Part shown: positions 55,278 to 64,000 of the stretch, one piece after another
Position numbering within the stretch: the stretch's first letter is position 1
How the letters are laid out: each line of letters opens with the position of its first letter
Source of the DNA: Pseudomonas leptonychotis
GTDB lineage: Bacteria > Pseudomonadota > Gammaproteobacteria > Pseudomonadales > Pseudomonadaceae
Length of the DNA: 64,000 nt
Assembly: GCF_004920405.1 (NCBI RefSeq)
Contig: NZ_RFLV01000001.1
Span: 1,736,001-1,800,000 of the forward strand
Reading direction: 5' to 3'
The notes under the pieces: model-generated
The model's database searches: none
What the model saw: the letters and a program-made list of their open reading frames with translations, nothing else
Told to the model about the DNA's origin: nothing
Made by a program: the position numbers and the translations under genes

Positions 55278-56051
55278 TTAGAACGCCGGAACAACAGCGC
55301 CCTGATACTTCTCAGCGATAAAGGCTTTCACCTCAGCGCTGTTCAGAGCTTTGGCCAGCTTTTGCATCGCTGCGCTGTCTTTATTGTCGGCACGTGCGAC
55401 CAGGATATTGACGTACGGCGAGTCATTACCTTCGATGACCAGCGCATCCTTGGTCGGGTTGAGCTTGGCTTCCAGGGCGTAGTTGGTGTTGATCAGGGCC
55501 AGGTCAACCTGGGTCAGCACGCGCGGCAGGGTGGCGGCTTCCAGCTCACGCACTTTGATGGTCTTGGGGTTTTCGACAATGTCTTTCGGCGTCGCGAGGA
55601 TGCCGGCATCAGGCTTGAGGGTAATAACCCCAGCTTTCTGCAGCAGCAGCAGGGCGCGGCCGCCATTGGTGGCGTCGTTCGGGATTACTACGTTGGCACC
55701 CTGCGGCAGGTCGGCCAGGGTTTTATGTTGGCTGGAGTAGGCACCGAAGGGCTCGACGTGCACACCGGCAACGCTGATCAGCGTAGTACCGCGGCTGCTG
55801 TTGAATTCATCCAGGTACGGTTGGTGCTGAAAGAAGTTGGCGTCCAGGCGCTTCTCGGCGACCTGTACATTGGGCTGCACGTAGTCGGTGAAGACTTTAA
55901 TGTTCAGCTCAACGCCTTCTTTAGCCAGAGCCGGTTTGACGAATTCGAGGATTTCCGCGTGCGGTACGGCAGTGGCGGCAACACTCAGGCTCTCGGCCTG
56001 GGCGGAAAAGGCTGCCAGGGCAGCAACGGCTACGATCAATTTTTTCATCAT
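55278..56051 (-). CDS. metQ: D-methionine ABC importer, substrate-binding lipoprotein-like protein MetQ
   Basis: 257 aa with a signal peptide (KKLIVAVAALAAFSAQA). Seen: ATAVPHAEILEFVKPALAKE, NFFQHQPYLDEFN, and VVIPNDATNGGRALLLLQKA of the NlpA/MetQ family. No lipobox cysteine is visible at the cleavage site, so it may be a free periplasmic protein. Two ATGs in tandem (56051, 56048) follow AAGGAG. Downstream of metI. Confidence 0.93.
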   Translation of the reverse strand: MMKKLIVAVAALAAFSAQAESLSVAATAVPHAEILEFVKPALAKEGVELNIKVFTDYVQPNVQVAEKRLDANFFQHQPYLDEFNSSRGTTLISVAGVHVEPFGAYSSQHKTLADLPQGANVVIPNDATNGGRALLLLQKAGVITLKPDAGILATPKDIVENPKTIKVRELEAATLPRVLTQVDLALINTNYALEAKLNPTKDALVIEGNDSPYVNILVARADNKDSAAMQKLAKALNSAEVKAFIAEKYQGAVVPAF

Positions 56052-56108
56052 AAAGCTCCTTGTGGGATCAGCCTGTGGCAGCGCATGGCCACCTGAGTAG
56101 TGGGCTGT

Positions 56109-56786
56109 CTATTTGCGAGAAAAGTGCACCACCAGCTTGTCGCCGACGGTTTGCAGAATTTGTACAAGCACCAGCAACAGGATCACGGTGACCAGCATGA
56201 CGTCCGGCTGGTAGCGCTGATAGCCGTAACGCACCGCCAGGTCACCCAGGCCGCCGCCGCCAATCAAGCCGCTCATGGCGGTGTAGGACACCAAGGTAAT
56301 CGCGGTGACGGTGACGGCTGCGAAGATGCCGGGCAGCGCCTCGGGCAGCAACGCGTTCACCACGATCTGCCGGGTAGTTGCGCCCATGGCCTGGGTGGCT
56401 TCGATGATGCCGCGATCCACCTCACGTAGCGCCGTTTCCACCAGCCGTGCAAAGAACGGCGTGGCCCCAACCACCAGGGGTGGGATGGCCCCGGCGACGC
56501 CCAGTGAGGTGCCGGTGACAATCACGGTGAAGGGGATCATCACGATCAGCAAAATCACGAACGGCACCGAGCGCAGAATATTTACCAGCAGTGACAGCAC
56601 GCCGTAGAGGGCTTTCTGCTCGAACATCTGTCGCGGGCTGGTGAGAAACAGCAGCACGCCCAGCGGCAGGCCGAGCAACACAGTAAACAGCAGCGAGCCG
56701 CCGAGCATGCTCAGGGTGTCCAGGCTGGCGTAACCGATTTCGGCCCAGTCTACGTTGGGTAATAGGCGAGTCAGTAGGGCGTCCAT
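56109..56786 (-). CDS. metI: D-methionine ABC importer, permease MetI
   Basis: 225 aa, about five hydrophobic helices with the permease loop EATQAMGATTRQIVVNALLP. Family start includes LDTLSMLGGSLLFTVLLGLP. Its ATG overlaps the metN stop. Works with MetN and MetQ. Confidence 0.95.
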   Translation of the reverse strand: MDALLTRLLPNVDWAEIGYASLDTLSMLGGSLLFTVLLGLPLGVLLFLTSPRQMFEQKALYGVLSLLVNILRSVPFVILLIVMIPFTVIVTGTSLGVAGAIPPLVVGATPFFARLVETALREVDRGIIEATQAMGATTRQIVVNALLPEALPGIFAAVTVTAITLVSYTAMSGLIGGGGLGDLAVRYGYQRYQPDVMLVTVILLLVLVQILQTVGDKLVVHFSRK

Positions 56787-57793
56787 CAGCGCAGCACCTC
56801 CAGATGCACGTCGGCGCTCGCAAAACGCGCCAGCGCGGCGTCGAGATCGCCGCCGGTCAGGGCCAGCGTCAGCTGACCGTAGGGGGTGTCCTTAATGCGG
56901 TCGATACGCCCGGCCAGGATGCTGTAATCGACCCCGGTCTCACGTGCCACAGTGCCCAGCAACGGCGCGTAGGTCGCTTCGCCCTGGAAGGTCAGGCGCA
57001 GAATACGCCCGGCAACATGAGCGTAATCGTCACGCTGTTCGTTCTCGTCAATCTGCTCGGTTTCTTGTACGAAGCGTTTGGTGGTGGCGTGTTGCGGGTG
57101 CAGAAACACCTCGGCCACTGAGCCTGACTCGACGATGACGCCGGCATCCATCACCGCCACGCGGTCGCAGACGCGACGGATCACGTCCATCTCGTGGGTG
57201 ATCAGTACGATGGTCAGGTTCAGTTCGCGATTGATCTCCGCCAGCAGTTGCAACACCGAGGCCGTGGTCTGCGGATCGAGGGCGCTGGTGGCCTCGTCAC
57301 ACAGCAGAATTTTTGGTTCGGTGGCAAGGGCGCGGGCGATACCGACGCGCTGTTTCTGCCCACCGGAGAGCTGCGCCGGGTATTTGTTGGCGTGATCTTG
57401 CAGGCCAACCCGTGCCAGTAACTCGGCAACCCGGGCGTCGATGGCGCTGCGCGACAGTTCGCCGGCCAGTTTCAGCGGCAGGGCGACGTTGTCGGCGACG
57501 GTCTTGGATGACAGCAGGTTGAAGTGCTGGAAGATCATCCCGACGCGCTGACGGAAGCGTCGCAGGCCATTGGCGTCGAGCGCGGTTACGTCTTCACCGT
57601 CGATCTCGATGCGTCCGCCGCTGGGTTCTTCCAAGCGGTTGATCAGGCGCAGCAGGGTGCTTTTGCCGGCGCCGGAGTGACCGATGATGCCGAACACTTC
57701 GCCCCGAGCAATCTGCAGATCGCTCGGTTGCAATGCGGGGATGTTCTGGCCACTGACGCGGTACGCCTTGTGGACCTGATGGAAGTTGATCAC
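56786..57793 (-). CDS. metN: D-methionine ABC importer, ATPase MetN
   Basis: 335 aa (usual MetN length). Seen: Walker [21 protein letters not shown], signature [20 protein letters not shown], Walker [16 protein letters not shown], and a C-terminal NIL regulatory domain (about 260-335). Start taken as GTG 57793 ([13 protein letters not shown]), since the ribosome site AAAGG precedes it and the upstream extension has no family match. Confidence 0.93.
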   Translation of the reverse strand: MINFHQVHKAYRVSGQNIPALQPSDLQIARGEVFGIIGHSGAGKSTLLRLINRLEEPSGGRIEIDGEDVTALDANGLRRFRQRVGMIFQHFNLLSSKTVADNVALPLKLAGELSRSAIDARVAELLARVGLQDHANKYPAQLSGGQKQRVGIARALATEPKILLCDEATSALDPQTTASVLQLLAEINRELNLTIVLITHEMDVIRRVCDRVAVMDAGVIVESGSVAEVFLHPQHATTKRFVQETEQIDENEQRDDYAHVAGRILRLTFQGEATYAPLLGTVARETGVDYSILAGRIDRIKDTPYGQLTLALTGGDLDAALARFASADVHLEVLR

Positions 57794-57954
57794 TGCATAA
57801 ACCTTTTGGGTTTTTCGGGCTGCCGGGTAGGCCGAAACGGTGGCTAGTCTACCCGGCACTGTTTAGGTCGCAAAAATCTTTGTAGACCTATGGTTATAAC
57901 TAAATTGCATTAAATACAGGTGTGTTCTGGGCAGTGTAGCCAGCGCCAATGCAA

Positions 57955-57976
57955 ACGACCGGGCAAGCCCGGTCGT
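57955..57976 (-). terminator. Hairpin after the PA5502-like lipoprotein gene
   Basis: ACGACCGGGC, AA, then GCCCGGTCGT: a strong perfect inverted repeat 18 bp past the stop. On the minus strand it is followed by only TTTGC, so termination is likely but not certain. Confidence 0.6.
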
Positions 57977-57994
57977 GGTGCTGGCAAAGTCGGA

Positions 57995-58834
57995 TCAGCG
58001 TGCGGGGCTGAGTATCAGCTGCGGCACCTGCGCCGGTTTGATCACGTGGCTGATGCGTGGGCTGAAACCTGGATCGAGACGCTTGATCCGCGCGTTGAGC
58101 AAAGAGGCGACCCAGGGGAAGTCTTTGCTTTGGCGCACTTCGATGCGCACTGCGCAATTGAACGCGACCATGTCCGCCGCTACAGCGTCGAGGAGGCTGC
58201 GTAGGCGTTCGTTGTCTTGAGTATCTAGCATCGGCAGGGCAATCACGCTGTTGGCGGCGGCCGGGTTGATCAGTTTGGCTTGCGCTTTGGCAGGTGCCGG
58301 TGCCGGGGTATTCGCTGGTTGGGTGGCCTGCGCTGCCGCTTGGCGTTCGGCGCTCAAGCGCAGTTGCCGCGCCTGTTCCAGGCGCATGGCGTCGGCACGG
58401 GCGGCGGCCTGTTCGTCAGCCTGGCGCTGCTGTGCAGCCATGGCCAGCTCGGTTTCACGCGCCTGGGTGATGGCGCCGTCCAGTCCGGTGGTCAGCGCGG
58501 GTGCTTGGGGCATCAGGCTGCGGGCACGACTCAGGGCCTTGGTGGCGCTGTCCAGATCGCCGGCCTGCAGGGCTGTTTGCCCTTGCTGCAGGTGCGCCTC
58601 GGCGAGTTGCCGCTGGTACTGCTCCAGGCGCGTATCGCCTACAGCTCGCTGTTGCAGGCTGACGAGCTGGCTTTCGGCGCCGTTCAAGTCGCCGCTGGCG
58701 AGGCTTTGGTCGAGCTGGCGAAAGGCGCTGACGAGGTCATCCACTGGCAGGTTGGCCGGTTGTGGCGCGCTTTGGCAGCCAGCCAACAGCAGAACCAGCA
58801 TCAGGGCACAGCCATGTAAAACGAACGATTTCAT
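57995..58834 (-). CDS. PA5502-like lipoprotein with helical repeats
   Basis: 279 aa. Lipobox LVLLLAGCQS with the acylated Cys near residue 18; middle with tandem helical pairs rich in Gln and Ala (LEQYQRQLAEAHLQQGQ, about 50-140, TPR-like) and an Ala/Pro linker; C-terminal domain (about 195-279). Start ATG 58834 matches the signal peptide. Same position as PA5502 between metN and znuB. Function unknown. Confidence 0.8.
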   Translation of the reverse strand: MKSFVLHGCALMLVLLLAGCQSAPQPANLPVDDLVSAFRQLDQSLASGDLNGAESQLVSLQQRAVGDTRLEQYQRQLAEAHLQQGQTALQAGDLDSATKALSRARSLMPQAPALTTGLDGAITQARETELAMAAQQRQADEQAAARADAMRLEQARQLRLSAERQAAAQATQPANTPAPAPAKAQAKLINPAAANSVIALPMLDTQDNERLRSLLDAVAADMVAFNCAVRIEVRQSKDFPWVASLLNARIKRLDPGFSPRISHVIKPAQVPQLILSPAR

Positions 58835-58901
58835 TACTGCGCGTCTCGGATTGTGCAAAAAACGCGCAAGTCTACACTGCGCTCCGTGGCACCACCACCG
58901 T

Positions 58902-59690
58902 TCAGGCGGTGCGCCGGGGTAGGGCAAAGCTCAACAAAAACAGGCTGGCAGCGGTGATCACGATCGATGGTCCGGCTGGGGTGTCCTCAAACCAGGACAG
59001 GCTAAGCCCGCCGCAGACTGCGACGATGCCCAGCAGGCTGGCGCCGAAGGCCATCTGTTCCGGGGTGCGCGCATGACGCTGGGCGGCGGCGGCCGGGATG
59101 ATCAGCAGTGAGGTGATTAACAGTACCCCAACAATCTTCATGGCCACGGCGATCACCACGGCGATCAGCAGCATCAGGCTCAGGCGAATCGCCGCTACCG
59201 GCAGGCCTTCGACCTTGGCCAGCTCCTCATGCACGGTGATCGCCAGCAGCGGCCGCCACAGCAGCGCGAGCAGCACCAGTACCAGCGCGCTGCCACCGAC
59301 TATCCAGGCCAGGTCAGTGGGGCTGACGGCCAGCAGGTCGCCAAACAGGTAGCCCATCAGGTCGATGCGCACATCTTTCATAAAGCTCAGCACCACCAGG
59401 CCCAGCGACAGGGTGCTGTGGGCGAGAATCCCGAGCAGGGTATCGGAGGCCAGCGGTTGACGGCTTTGCAGGGTCACCAGCAACACCGCCAGCAGCACGC
59501 AGCCCACCGTCACCGCTAACATCGGGCTGACATCCAACATCAGCCCCAGCGCGACGCCGAGCAGCGCGGCGTGGGACAAGGTGTCGCCAAAATAGGCCAT
59601 GCGCCGCCACACCACGAAGGAGCCGAGCGGCCCGGCGACCAGCGCCAGGGCCAGGCCTGCGAGCAGGGCATTGAGGAGAAAATCAGCCAT
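58902..59690 (-). CDS. znuB: Zinc ABC importer, permease ZnuB
   Basis: 262 aa with seven to eight hydrophobic helices. Seen: [20 protein letters not shown] and [20 protein letters not shown] of the family. Start ATG 59690 chosen ([12 protein letters not shown]) over ATG 59702. Overlaps znuC by 8 bp. Part of the zur-znuC-znuB operon. Confidence 0.94.
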   Translation of the reverse strand: MADFLLNALLAGLALALVAGPLGSFVVWRRMAYFGDTLSHAALLGVALGLMLDVSPMLAVTVGCVLLAVLLVTLQSRQPLASDTLLGILAHSTLSLGLVVLSFMKDVRIDLMGYLFGDLLAVSPTDLAWIVGGSALVLVLLALLWRPLLAITVHEELAKVEGLPVAAIRLSLMLLIAVVIAVAMKIVGVLLITSLLIIPAAAAQRHARTPEQMAFGASLLGIVAVCGGLSLSWFEDTPAGPSIVITAASLFLLSFALPRRTA

Positions 59691-60489
59691 GCTTGCAGTC
59701 ATCTCCGTGGATGTGGGGTTTAACCGGGCCCTTGATGCTCAGGCCCGATGCGCTATCGCTGACCACGGCGCCGTGCAGATCGTGCGCATGGTCGTGGTGG
59801 TGGGTGTAGATCGCCAGGCTCTTGCCATCCTGGCCAAACAGCTCAACGAACGCCGGATCGAAGCTGACCTGCTCCGGATGCCCGGAACAGCACACATGGC
59901 GGTTCAGGCAAACCACTTGATCGGTGGTGCTCATCACCAGATGCAGGTCGTGCGACACCATCAACACGCCGCAGCCATAGCGGTCGCGTAGTTGGGTGAT
60001 CAGCCGGTACAACTCAGCTTGGCCGGCGACATCGACACCCTGCACCGGCTCATCGAGTACCAATAGCTCGGGCTCACGCAGCAATGCACGAGCGAGTAGC
60101 GCGCGCTGTAGCTCGCCGCCGGAGATGCTTTGCAGTGGGCTGTCGATCACCTGCTCTGCCCCGACTTCAGCCAGCGCGGCCAGTGCGCGAGGGCGGTCAA
60201 CGCCGGGCACCAGGCGCAAAAAGCGCAGCACCGAAAGCGGCAAGGTCGCGTCGACGTGAAGTTTTTGCGGCATATAGCCAATGCGCAGTTTAGGTTTACG
60301 CCAGACGCTGCCGCTGTTGGGTTTGAGCAAGCCGAGTACAGCGCGCACCAGGGTGGTTTTACCGGCGCCGTTGGGACCGATCAGGGTGACGATCTCGCCG
60401 GGTTTAACGCTGAGCTGCACGTCCTGCAATACGTTCTGACCAGCAAAGGTTACGCCCACGCCTTCGAGGCGAATCAGAGCATCACTCAT
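59683..60489 (-). CDS. znuC: Zinc ABC importer, ATPase ZnuC
   Basis: 268 aa. Seen: Walker [21 protein letters not shown], signature [18 protein letters not shown], Walker [20 protein letters not shown], and a His-rich tail ([13 protein letters not shown] and [11 protein letters not shown]) usual for ZnuC. Start ATG 60489, GGGAGG upstream, overlapping the zur stop (ATGA). Confidence 0.95.
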   Translation of the reverse strand: MSDALIRLEGVGVTFAGQNVLQDVQLSVKPGEIVTLIGPNGAGKTTLVRAVLGLLKPNSGSVWRKPKLRIGYMPQKLHVDATLPLSVLRFLRLVPGVDRPRALAALAEVGAEQVIDSPLQSISGGELQRALLARALLREPELLVLDEPVQGVDVAGQAELYRLITQLRDRYGCGVLMVSHDLHLVMSTTDQVVCLNRHVCCSGHPEQVSFDPAFVELFGQDGKSLAIYTHHHDHAHDLHGAVVSDSASGLSIKGPVKPHIHGDDCKHG

Positions 60490-60971
60490 GCGCCCTCCCG
60501 GCAGCCGGCGCACAGCCCGACCACTTCCACTGTTTGCCTTTCCACGACAAAGCCCACACCGGCGGCGGCTTGGGTAATGGCGTCGCTGATAGCCGCTTGC
60601 TCCAGCTCAATAGCCGCACTGCACACGCGGCAGATGAGGAACTGGCCTTGGTGCGGGTGCTGTGGATGACTGCAGCCGATAAAAGCGTTGAGGGATGCAA
60701 TGCGGTGCACCAGGCCGTTTTCCAAGAGAAAATCCAGCGCGCGATAAACCGTCGGCGGCGCGGCGCGGCGGCCGTCTTCTTCGCTCAGCACGCCGAGAAT
60801 GTCATAGGCGCCGAGCGGCTTATGGCTGTGCCAGACCAATTCCAGTACCCGTTTGCGCAAGGCGGTCAGGCGCAGGCCTTGGCGTGTGCAGATACTCTCC
60901 GCCTCGGTCAGCGCGTGAGTGACGCAACGGGAGTGATCGTGTGGGCGTGAAGCCAAGGGGGCTTGAGTCAT
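60486..60971 (-). CDS. zur: Zinc uptake regulator Zur (Fur family)
   Basis: 161 aa. Seen: winged helix region [40 protein letters not shown], and zinc-site cysteines [10 protein letters not shown] and [10 protein letters not shown]. Zinc-loaded Zur represses znu genes. Start ATG 60971; a TTG two codons earlier is less likely. Divergent from znuA with a Zur box between. Confidence 0.93.
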   Translation of the reverse strand: MTQAPLASRPHDHSRCVTHALTEAESICTRQGLRLTALRKRVLELVWHSHKPLGAYDILGVLSEEDGRRAAPPTVYRALDFLLENGLVHRIASLNAFIGCSHPQHPHQGQFLICRVCSAAIELEQAAISDAITQAAAGVGFVVERQTVEVVGLCAGCREGA

Positions 60972-60995
60972 GGGCAACGACGAATAGGATGAGAG

Positions 60996-61012
60996 ACGTT
61001 ATTATATTACCT
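60996..61012. promoter_or_regulatory. Zur box between zur and znuA
   Basis: The core GTTATTATATTAC (60998-61010) differs at one base from the gamma-proteobacterial Zur core GTTATANTATNAC. It lies in the 57-bp gap between the divergent zur and znuA starts and can repress both directions. Confidence 0.82.
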
Positions 61013-61028
61013 GTTCCTTTCCGCCTGA

Positions 61029-62003
61029 GTGCTCCCCGTGTCGCGTCTTTTTTCGGTTGCTTGCCTGCTGTTCATCGCTTTATCCCTCAATGCTGCTGCT
61101 CAGACGCAGCCTCAACCTCAGTTGCGCGTACTGACCAGCATCAAGCCACTGCAGCTGATTGCGGCCGCCGTGCAAGATGGGCTGGGTGAGCCGGAGGTGT
61201 TATTGCCGCCAGGCGCTTCACCGCATCACTACGCGCTGCGCCCCTCCGATGTACGCAGTGTGCGGGACGCGGACCTGTTGTATTGGATCGGGCCCGACTT
61301 GGAGAGCTTCCTGCCGCGGGTGCTGAATGGCCGCGCTAAAACCAGCGTAAAGGTGCAGGATTTGCCGGGGATGAGCTTGCGTCATTTCGCTGATGCTCAC
61401 GCCAATGAGCATGCCGATCACGACGAAGAGCATGACGGTCACGCAGAGATGGCCGATCAACATGATCATAACCACCGCCCTGGCAGCCTGGATGCGCACC
61501 TGTGGTTGCTGCCGGCCAACGCGTTGGTGATTGCCCGCAAAATGGCGGCTGACCTAGCTGTTGCCGACCCCGCGAATGCCGCGCGCTACCAGGCCAATGT
61601 CGAAGCATTCGCGAGCCGCCTGGCCACGCTGGATCAGCGTCTTAAAAGCCGTTTGCAAGGCCTGGCAGGCAAGCCTTACTTCGTCTTCCATGAAGCCTAC
61701 GATTACTTCGAGGCCGCCTATGGCCTCAAGCATGCGGGCGTGTTCAGCGTATTGGGTGAGGTGCAACCAGGCGCTAAACACGTTGCCGCCATGCGTGAGC
61801 GGTTGCAGCAGGCAGGGCCGACCTGTGTGTTCAGCGAGCCGCCACTGTTGCCGCGCTTGGCGAAAACCCTAACCGCCGGCTTGCCCGTCACCCTGGCTGA
61901 AATGGATGCCATGGGCGGCAGCTTGCCGGTGAATGCCAAGGGCTATGAGGCCTTGTTGGATAATCTGGCCGGCGAGTTGGCGGGCTGCCTGGAGGCTCTG
62001 TAG
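61029..62003 (+). CDS. znuA: Zinc ABC importer, periplasmic binding protein ZnuA
   Basis: 324 aa with signal peptide (VACLLFIALSLNAAAQ). Seen: LLPPGASPHHYALRPSDVRS with a zinc-ligand His, a His/Asp-rich loop around residues 120-155 (HADHDEEHDGHAEMADQH), and the later HEAYDYFEAAYGLKH. The start is uncertain: GTG 61029 and GTG 61038 are both in frame with weak ribosome sites. Divergent to zur. Confidence 0.93.
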   Translation: MLPVSRLFSVACLLFIALSLNAAAQTQPQPQLRVLTSIKPLQLIAAAVQDGLGEPEVLLPPGASPHHYALRPSDVRSVRDADLLYWIGPDLESFLPRVLNGRAKTSVKVQDLPGMSLRHFADAHANEHADHDEEHDGHAEMADQHDHNHRPGSLDAHLWLLPANALVIARKMAADLAVADPANAARYQANVEAFASRLATLDQRLKSRLQGLAGKPYFVFHEAYDYFEAAYGLKHAGVFSVLGEVQPGAKHVAAMRERLQQAGPTCVFSEPPLLPRLAKTLTAGLPVTLAEMDAMGGSLPVNAKGYEALLDNLAGELAGCLEAL

Positions 62004-62018
62004 CCCGCCTCTTAAGTC

Positions 62019-62969
62019 TTAGAAAGCGAACGGCAGCGCCAGCTCGACCTGCTGGCGCTGTGCCAGGCGACGTTGGAACTCACTGGGATCATGGATCAAC
62101 ACTTCTTGCCCGGCGAAGGACTCGGCGGCAATCAGGCGTGATAGCCAAAAGCGCACACAGGCGATACGCAGCATCGCCGGCCACAGCTCGGCTTCCGTCG
62201 CCGTAAAGGGCCGCAACGCCGCATAAGCACCGAGAAAGGCTTGGGCGCGCTTGGGGTCGAGGCTGCCATCAGCATTCGAGCACCAGTCGTTCAGGGCAAT
62301 CGCCAGGTCGTAGAGCATCGGCCCGGAGCAGGCGTTGTAGAAGTCGATCACCCCGGCCAGATGGTTGCCGTCGAACAGCACGTTGTCGCGGAACAGGTCG
62401 GCGTGCAGGTTGGCCTGCGGCAAAGCAAGAATGCGTGGCTTGAGGTCGTGAATTTCCGCCAATGCATCACGCAGCAAGGGCAACTGCTCATCGGGCAATT
62501 GCAAGGCCAGGCTTGGCCCCTCACTCAGCATCCAGTCCAGGCCTCGATCACTTTTGCGTGGCAGCGGTTGCGCGCGCGTGGCCAGGTGAATACGCGCGAG
62601 CAGCGCGCCGACTTCCTGGCAGTGATGCGGGTTAGCCTCGTGCACATGCTTGCCGGCCAGGCGCGGCTGCAACAACGCCGGCTTTTCCGCCAGGCTGCGT
62701 AGCGCCTCGCCGTTTTCGGTACGCAAGGCATAGGGCACGGGCAGGCCGGCAGCGTGTAGCACGTCGAGCAGTTCGATAAAGAACGGCAGGTCGGCGCTTG
62801 GGCCACGTTCGATTAGAGTCAGGACGAACTCGCCCCGCTCCAGACTGACGAAGAAATTGCTGTTCTCGCTGCCCGCAGCAATGCCCTGGAAGTCGCGCAA
62901 GCGACCTAGGCCATAGGGGGCGAGAAAGTCCTCGAGCTCGTGGCGCTCAAGCGGGGTAAACACCGACAT
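62019..62969 (-). CDS. thrB: Homoserine kinase (ThrB, aminoglycoside phosphotransferase fold)
   Basis: 316 aa. Seen: FTPLERHELEDFLAPYGLGR start, AGSENSNFFVSLERGEFVLT, and catalytic loop LPQANLHADLFRDNVLFDGN (His-x-Asp type) with GVIDFYNACSGPMLYDLAIA. This is the Pseudomonas-type ThrB, not the GHMP enzyme of E. coli. Makes O-phosphohomoserine for threonine. Confidence 0.95.
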   Translation of the reverse strand: MSVFTPLERHELEDFLAPYGLGRLRDFQGIAAGSENSNFFVSLERGEFVLTLIERGPSADLPFFIELLDVLHAAGLPVPYALRTENGEALRSLAEKPALLQPRLAGKHVHEANPHHCQEVGALLARIHLATRAQPLPRKSDRGLDWMLSEGPSLALQLPDEQLPLLRDALAEIHDLKPRILALPQANLHADLFRDNVLFDGNHLAGVIDFYNACSGPMLYDLAIALNDWCSNADGSLDPKRAQAFLGAYAALRPFTATEAELWPAMLRIACVRFWLSRLIAAESFAGQEVLIHDPSEFQRRLAQRQQVELALPFAF

Positions 62970-62985
62970 GACAGAACTGCCTTAA

Positions 62986-63270
62986 TTACCAGCTGAAAAT
63001 TTCCCAGGCCGGAATCAACATATCCGGGCTGTCTGAACGGACGAAGTTGCCATCGCTGCCATCGGCGCGGACCAGAAAGTACGGTTTACCGCCTTTTGGG
63101 ATGACTTTCACCGCGTAGAGAAAACCGTTAACCCGGTATTCGTGGATAGTGCGATCACCCTCTTGGCGAATGGTGACATCCGGGTCGGCCGAGACAGGAT
63201 CTTCGGCTTGAACGGCCAGGGTGGTGAATGCCAGCAGGCTGGCCAGCAACAGGCGATTGAGTACACGCAT
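62986..63270 (-). CDS. DUF2782 family exported protein
   Basis: 94 aa with a signal peptide (MRVLNRLLLASLLAFTTLAV, cleaved after VQA). Mature part TIRQEGDRTIHEYRVNGFLY and VIPKGGKPYFLVRADG. Lies 16 bp before thrB on the same strand and divergent to polA, as in other pseudomonads. Periplasmic, function unknown. Confidence 0.88.
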   Translation of the reverse strand: MRVLNRLLLASLLAFTTLAVQAEDPVSADPDVTIRQEGDRTIHEYRVNGFLYAVKVIPKGGKPYFLVRADGSDGNFVRSDSPDMLIPAWEIFSW

Positions 63271-63344
63271 GATAACCTTGTCCCTTTGATTCCAATGGTG
63301 CGGTCATTCTAACGCCGCCCCCGCCGAAAAGGTTGATCCTGCTC

Positions 63345-64000
63345 ATGAGCCAAGCTCCTCTCGTACTGGTTGACGGTTCTTCTTACCTTTACCGGGCTTT
63401 CCATGCCTTGCCGCCGCTGACCACCTCCAAGGGCTTGCCGACGGGGGCAGTGAAAGGCGTGCTGAACATGCTTAAGAGTCTGCGTAAGCAGTACCCGAAA
63501 AGCCCGTTTGCCGTGGTGTTCGATGCCAAGGGCGGTACGTTTCGCGATGAAATGTATGCTGATTACAAGGCCAATCGCCCCTCGATGCCGGACGAGCTGC
63601 GGGTACAGGTTGAGCCGCTGCATGCCAGTGTCAGAGCCATGGGCTATCCGCTGCTGTGTGTTGAAGGTGTCGAAGCCGATGACGTGATCGGCACCCTGGC
63701 CCGTCAGTGCGCCGCCGAGGGGCGTGATGTGGTGATCTCCACTGGCGACAAGGACATGGCCCAACTGGTGTGCCCGCACGTTACGCTGGTCAACACCATG
63801 AGCGGAAGCGTCTATGACATAGAGGGCGTGAAAGCGAAATTCGGCGTCGGTCCTGAGTTGATCATCGACTACCTGGCGCTGATGGGCGACAAGGTTGACA
63901 ACATCCCTGGCGTGCCGGGCGTAGGTGAGAAGACTGCGCTGGGTCTGCTGGTCGGTGTCGGCGGCGGTCTGGACGTGCTCTACGCCAACCTCGAGAAGGT
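63345..64000 (+). CDS. polA: DNA polymerase I (N-terminal part; runs off the window)
   Basis: About 218 residues are present, all in the 5'-3' exonuclease domain. Seen: [62 protein letters not shown] metal-binding aspartates, and the helix-hairpin-helix DNKVDNI-like [20 protein letters not shown]. Start ATG 63345. The polymerase part lies past the window end. Confidence 0.97.
   Translation, partial: MSQAPLVLVDGSSYLYRAFHALPPLTTSKGLPTGAVKGVLNMLKSLRKQYPKSPFAVVFDAKGGTFRDEMYADYKANRPSMPDELRVQVEPLHASVRAMGYPLLCVEGVEADDVIGTLARQCAAEGRDVVISTGDKDMAQLVCPHVTLVNTMSGSVYDIEGVKAKFGVGPELIIDYLALMGDKVDNIPGVPGVGEKTALGLLVGVGGGLDVLYANLEK

Noticed and set aside
57794..57954. Methionine-responsive riboswitch in front of metN
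   Set aside because: The leader between the PA5502-like gene and metN shows no SAM-riboswitch core or attenuator-like hairpin pair, and such riboswitches are not usual for this operon in Pseudomonas.

Overview
The window looks like an origin-proximal piece of a Pseudomonas chromosome (gamma-proteobacterium, GC-rich). Almost every block matches a locus I recall from P. aeruginosa: gcdHG/gcdR, the NO-detoxification fhp block, pntAA-AB-B, the A-band (common polysaccharide antigen, CPA) cluster rmd-gmd-wbpW-wzm-wzt-wbpX-wbpY-wbpZ, the caa3 oxidase operon with its assembly factors, and metNIQ / znuABC-zur / thrB / polA. The order of the blocks is rearranged, so this is another Pseudomonas species. 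All identifications come from reading the sequence and from memory of the families; no database search was run.

Layout. 1-1516: 5' half of lysine 2-monooxygenase davB and an Lrp/AsnC regulator. 1674-6042: NO detoxification, with a norR-type regulator divergent from hmp, a small protein gene and nnrS; three evenly spaced NorR-type sites and a sigma-54 promoter lie between norR and hmp. 6166-9805: glutaryl-CoA catabolism (gcdG, gcdH, gcdR), the lower end of the route that DavB starts. 10334-13223: proton-translocating transhydrogenase. 13278-36495: a 23 kb surface-glycan island. 37236-38683: small proteins; 38680-43211: DUF4105 protein, GFA protein, AEC transporter and an SOS-controlled radical SAM protein. 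43370-53716: carbonic anhydrase and the caa3 cytochrome oxidase operon with CtaG, SURF1, CtaA, CtaB and SCO. 53721-55127: VOC protein and LysR regulator. 55278-57793: methionine importer. 57995-62003: lipoprotein, znuB-znuC-zur and divergent znuA around a Zur box. 62019 to the end: thrB, a DUF2782 protein and the start of polA.

The most interesting part is the glycan island. A complete D-rhamnan (A-band) export operon is preceded, in the same transcription direction and with overlapping genes, by a UbiA-type phosphoribosyl-polyprenol synthase and a PAP2-like phosphatase. Divergently, 35 bp away, lie gtrA, dprE1, dprE2 and a large multi-spanning membrane protein of glycosyltransferase type. 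Together these encode every step expected for polyprenyl-phospho-D-arabinofuranose (the mycobacterial DPA donor) plus a candidate flippase and transferase. This suggests periplasmic D-arabinofuranosylation of the A-band rhamnan or another surface polymer. An acyltransferase gene ending this divergent operon carries a 2-nt duplication frameshift. A third operon (36495 to 29168, minus) adds paired glycosyltransferases, paired methyltransferases, a membrane glycosyltransferase and a second acyltransferase.

No tRNA, rRNA, CRISPR array, insertion sequence or prophage was seen. Four intergenic palindromic repeats of Pseudomonas type are present.
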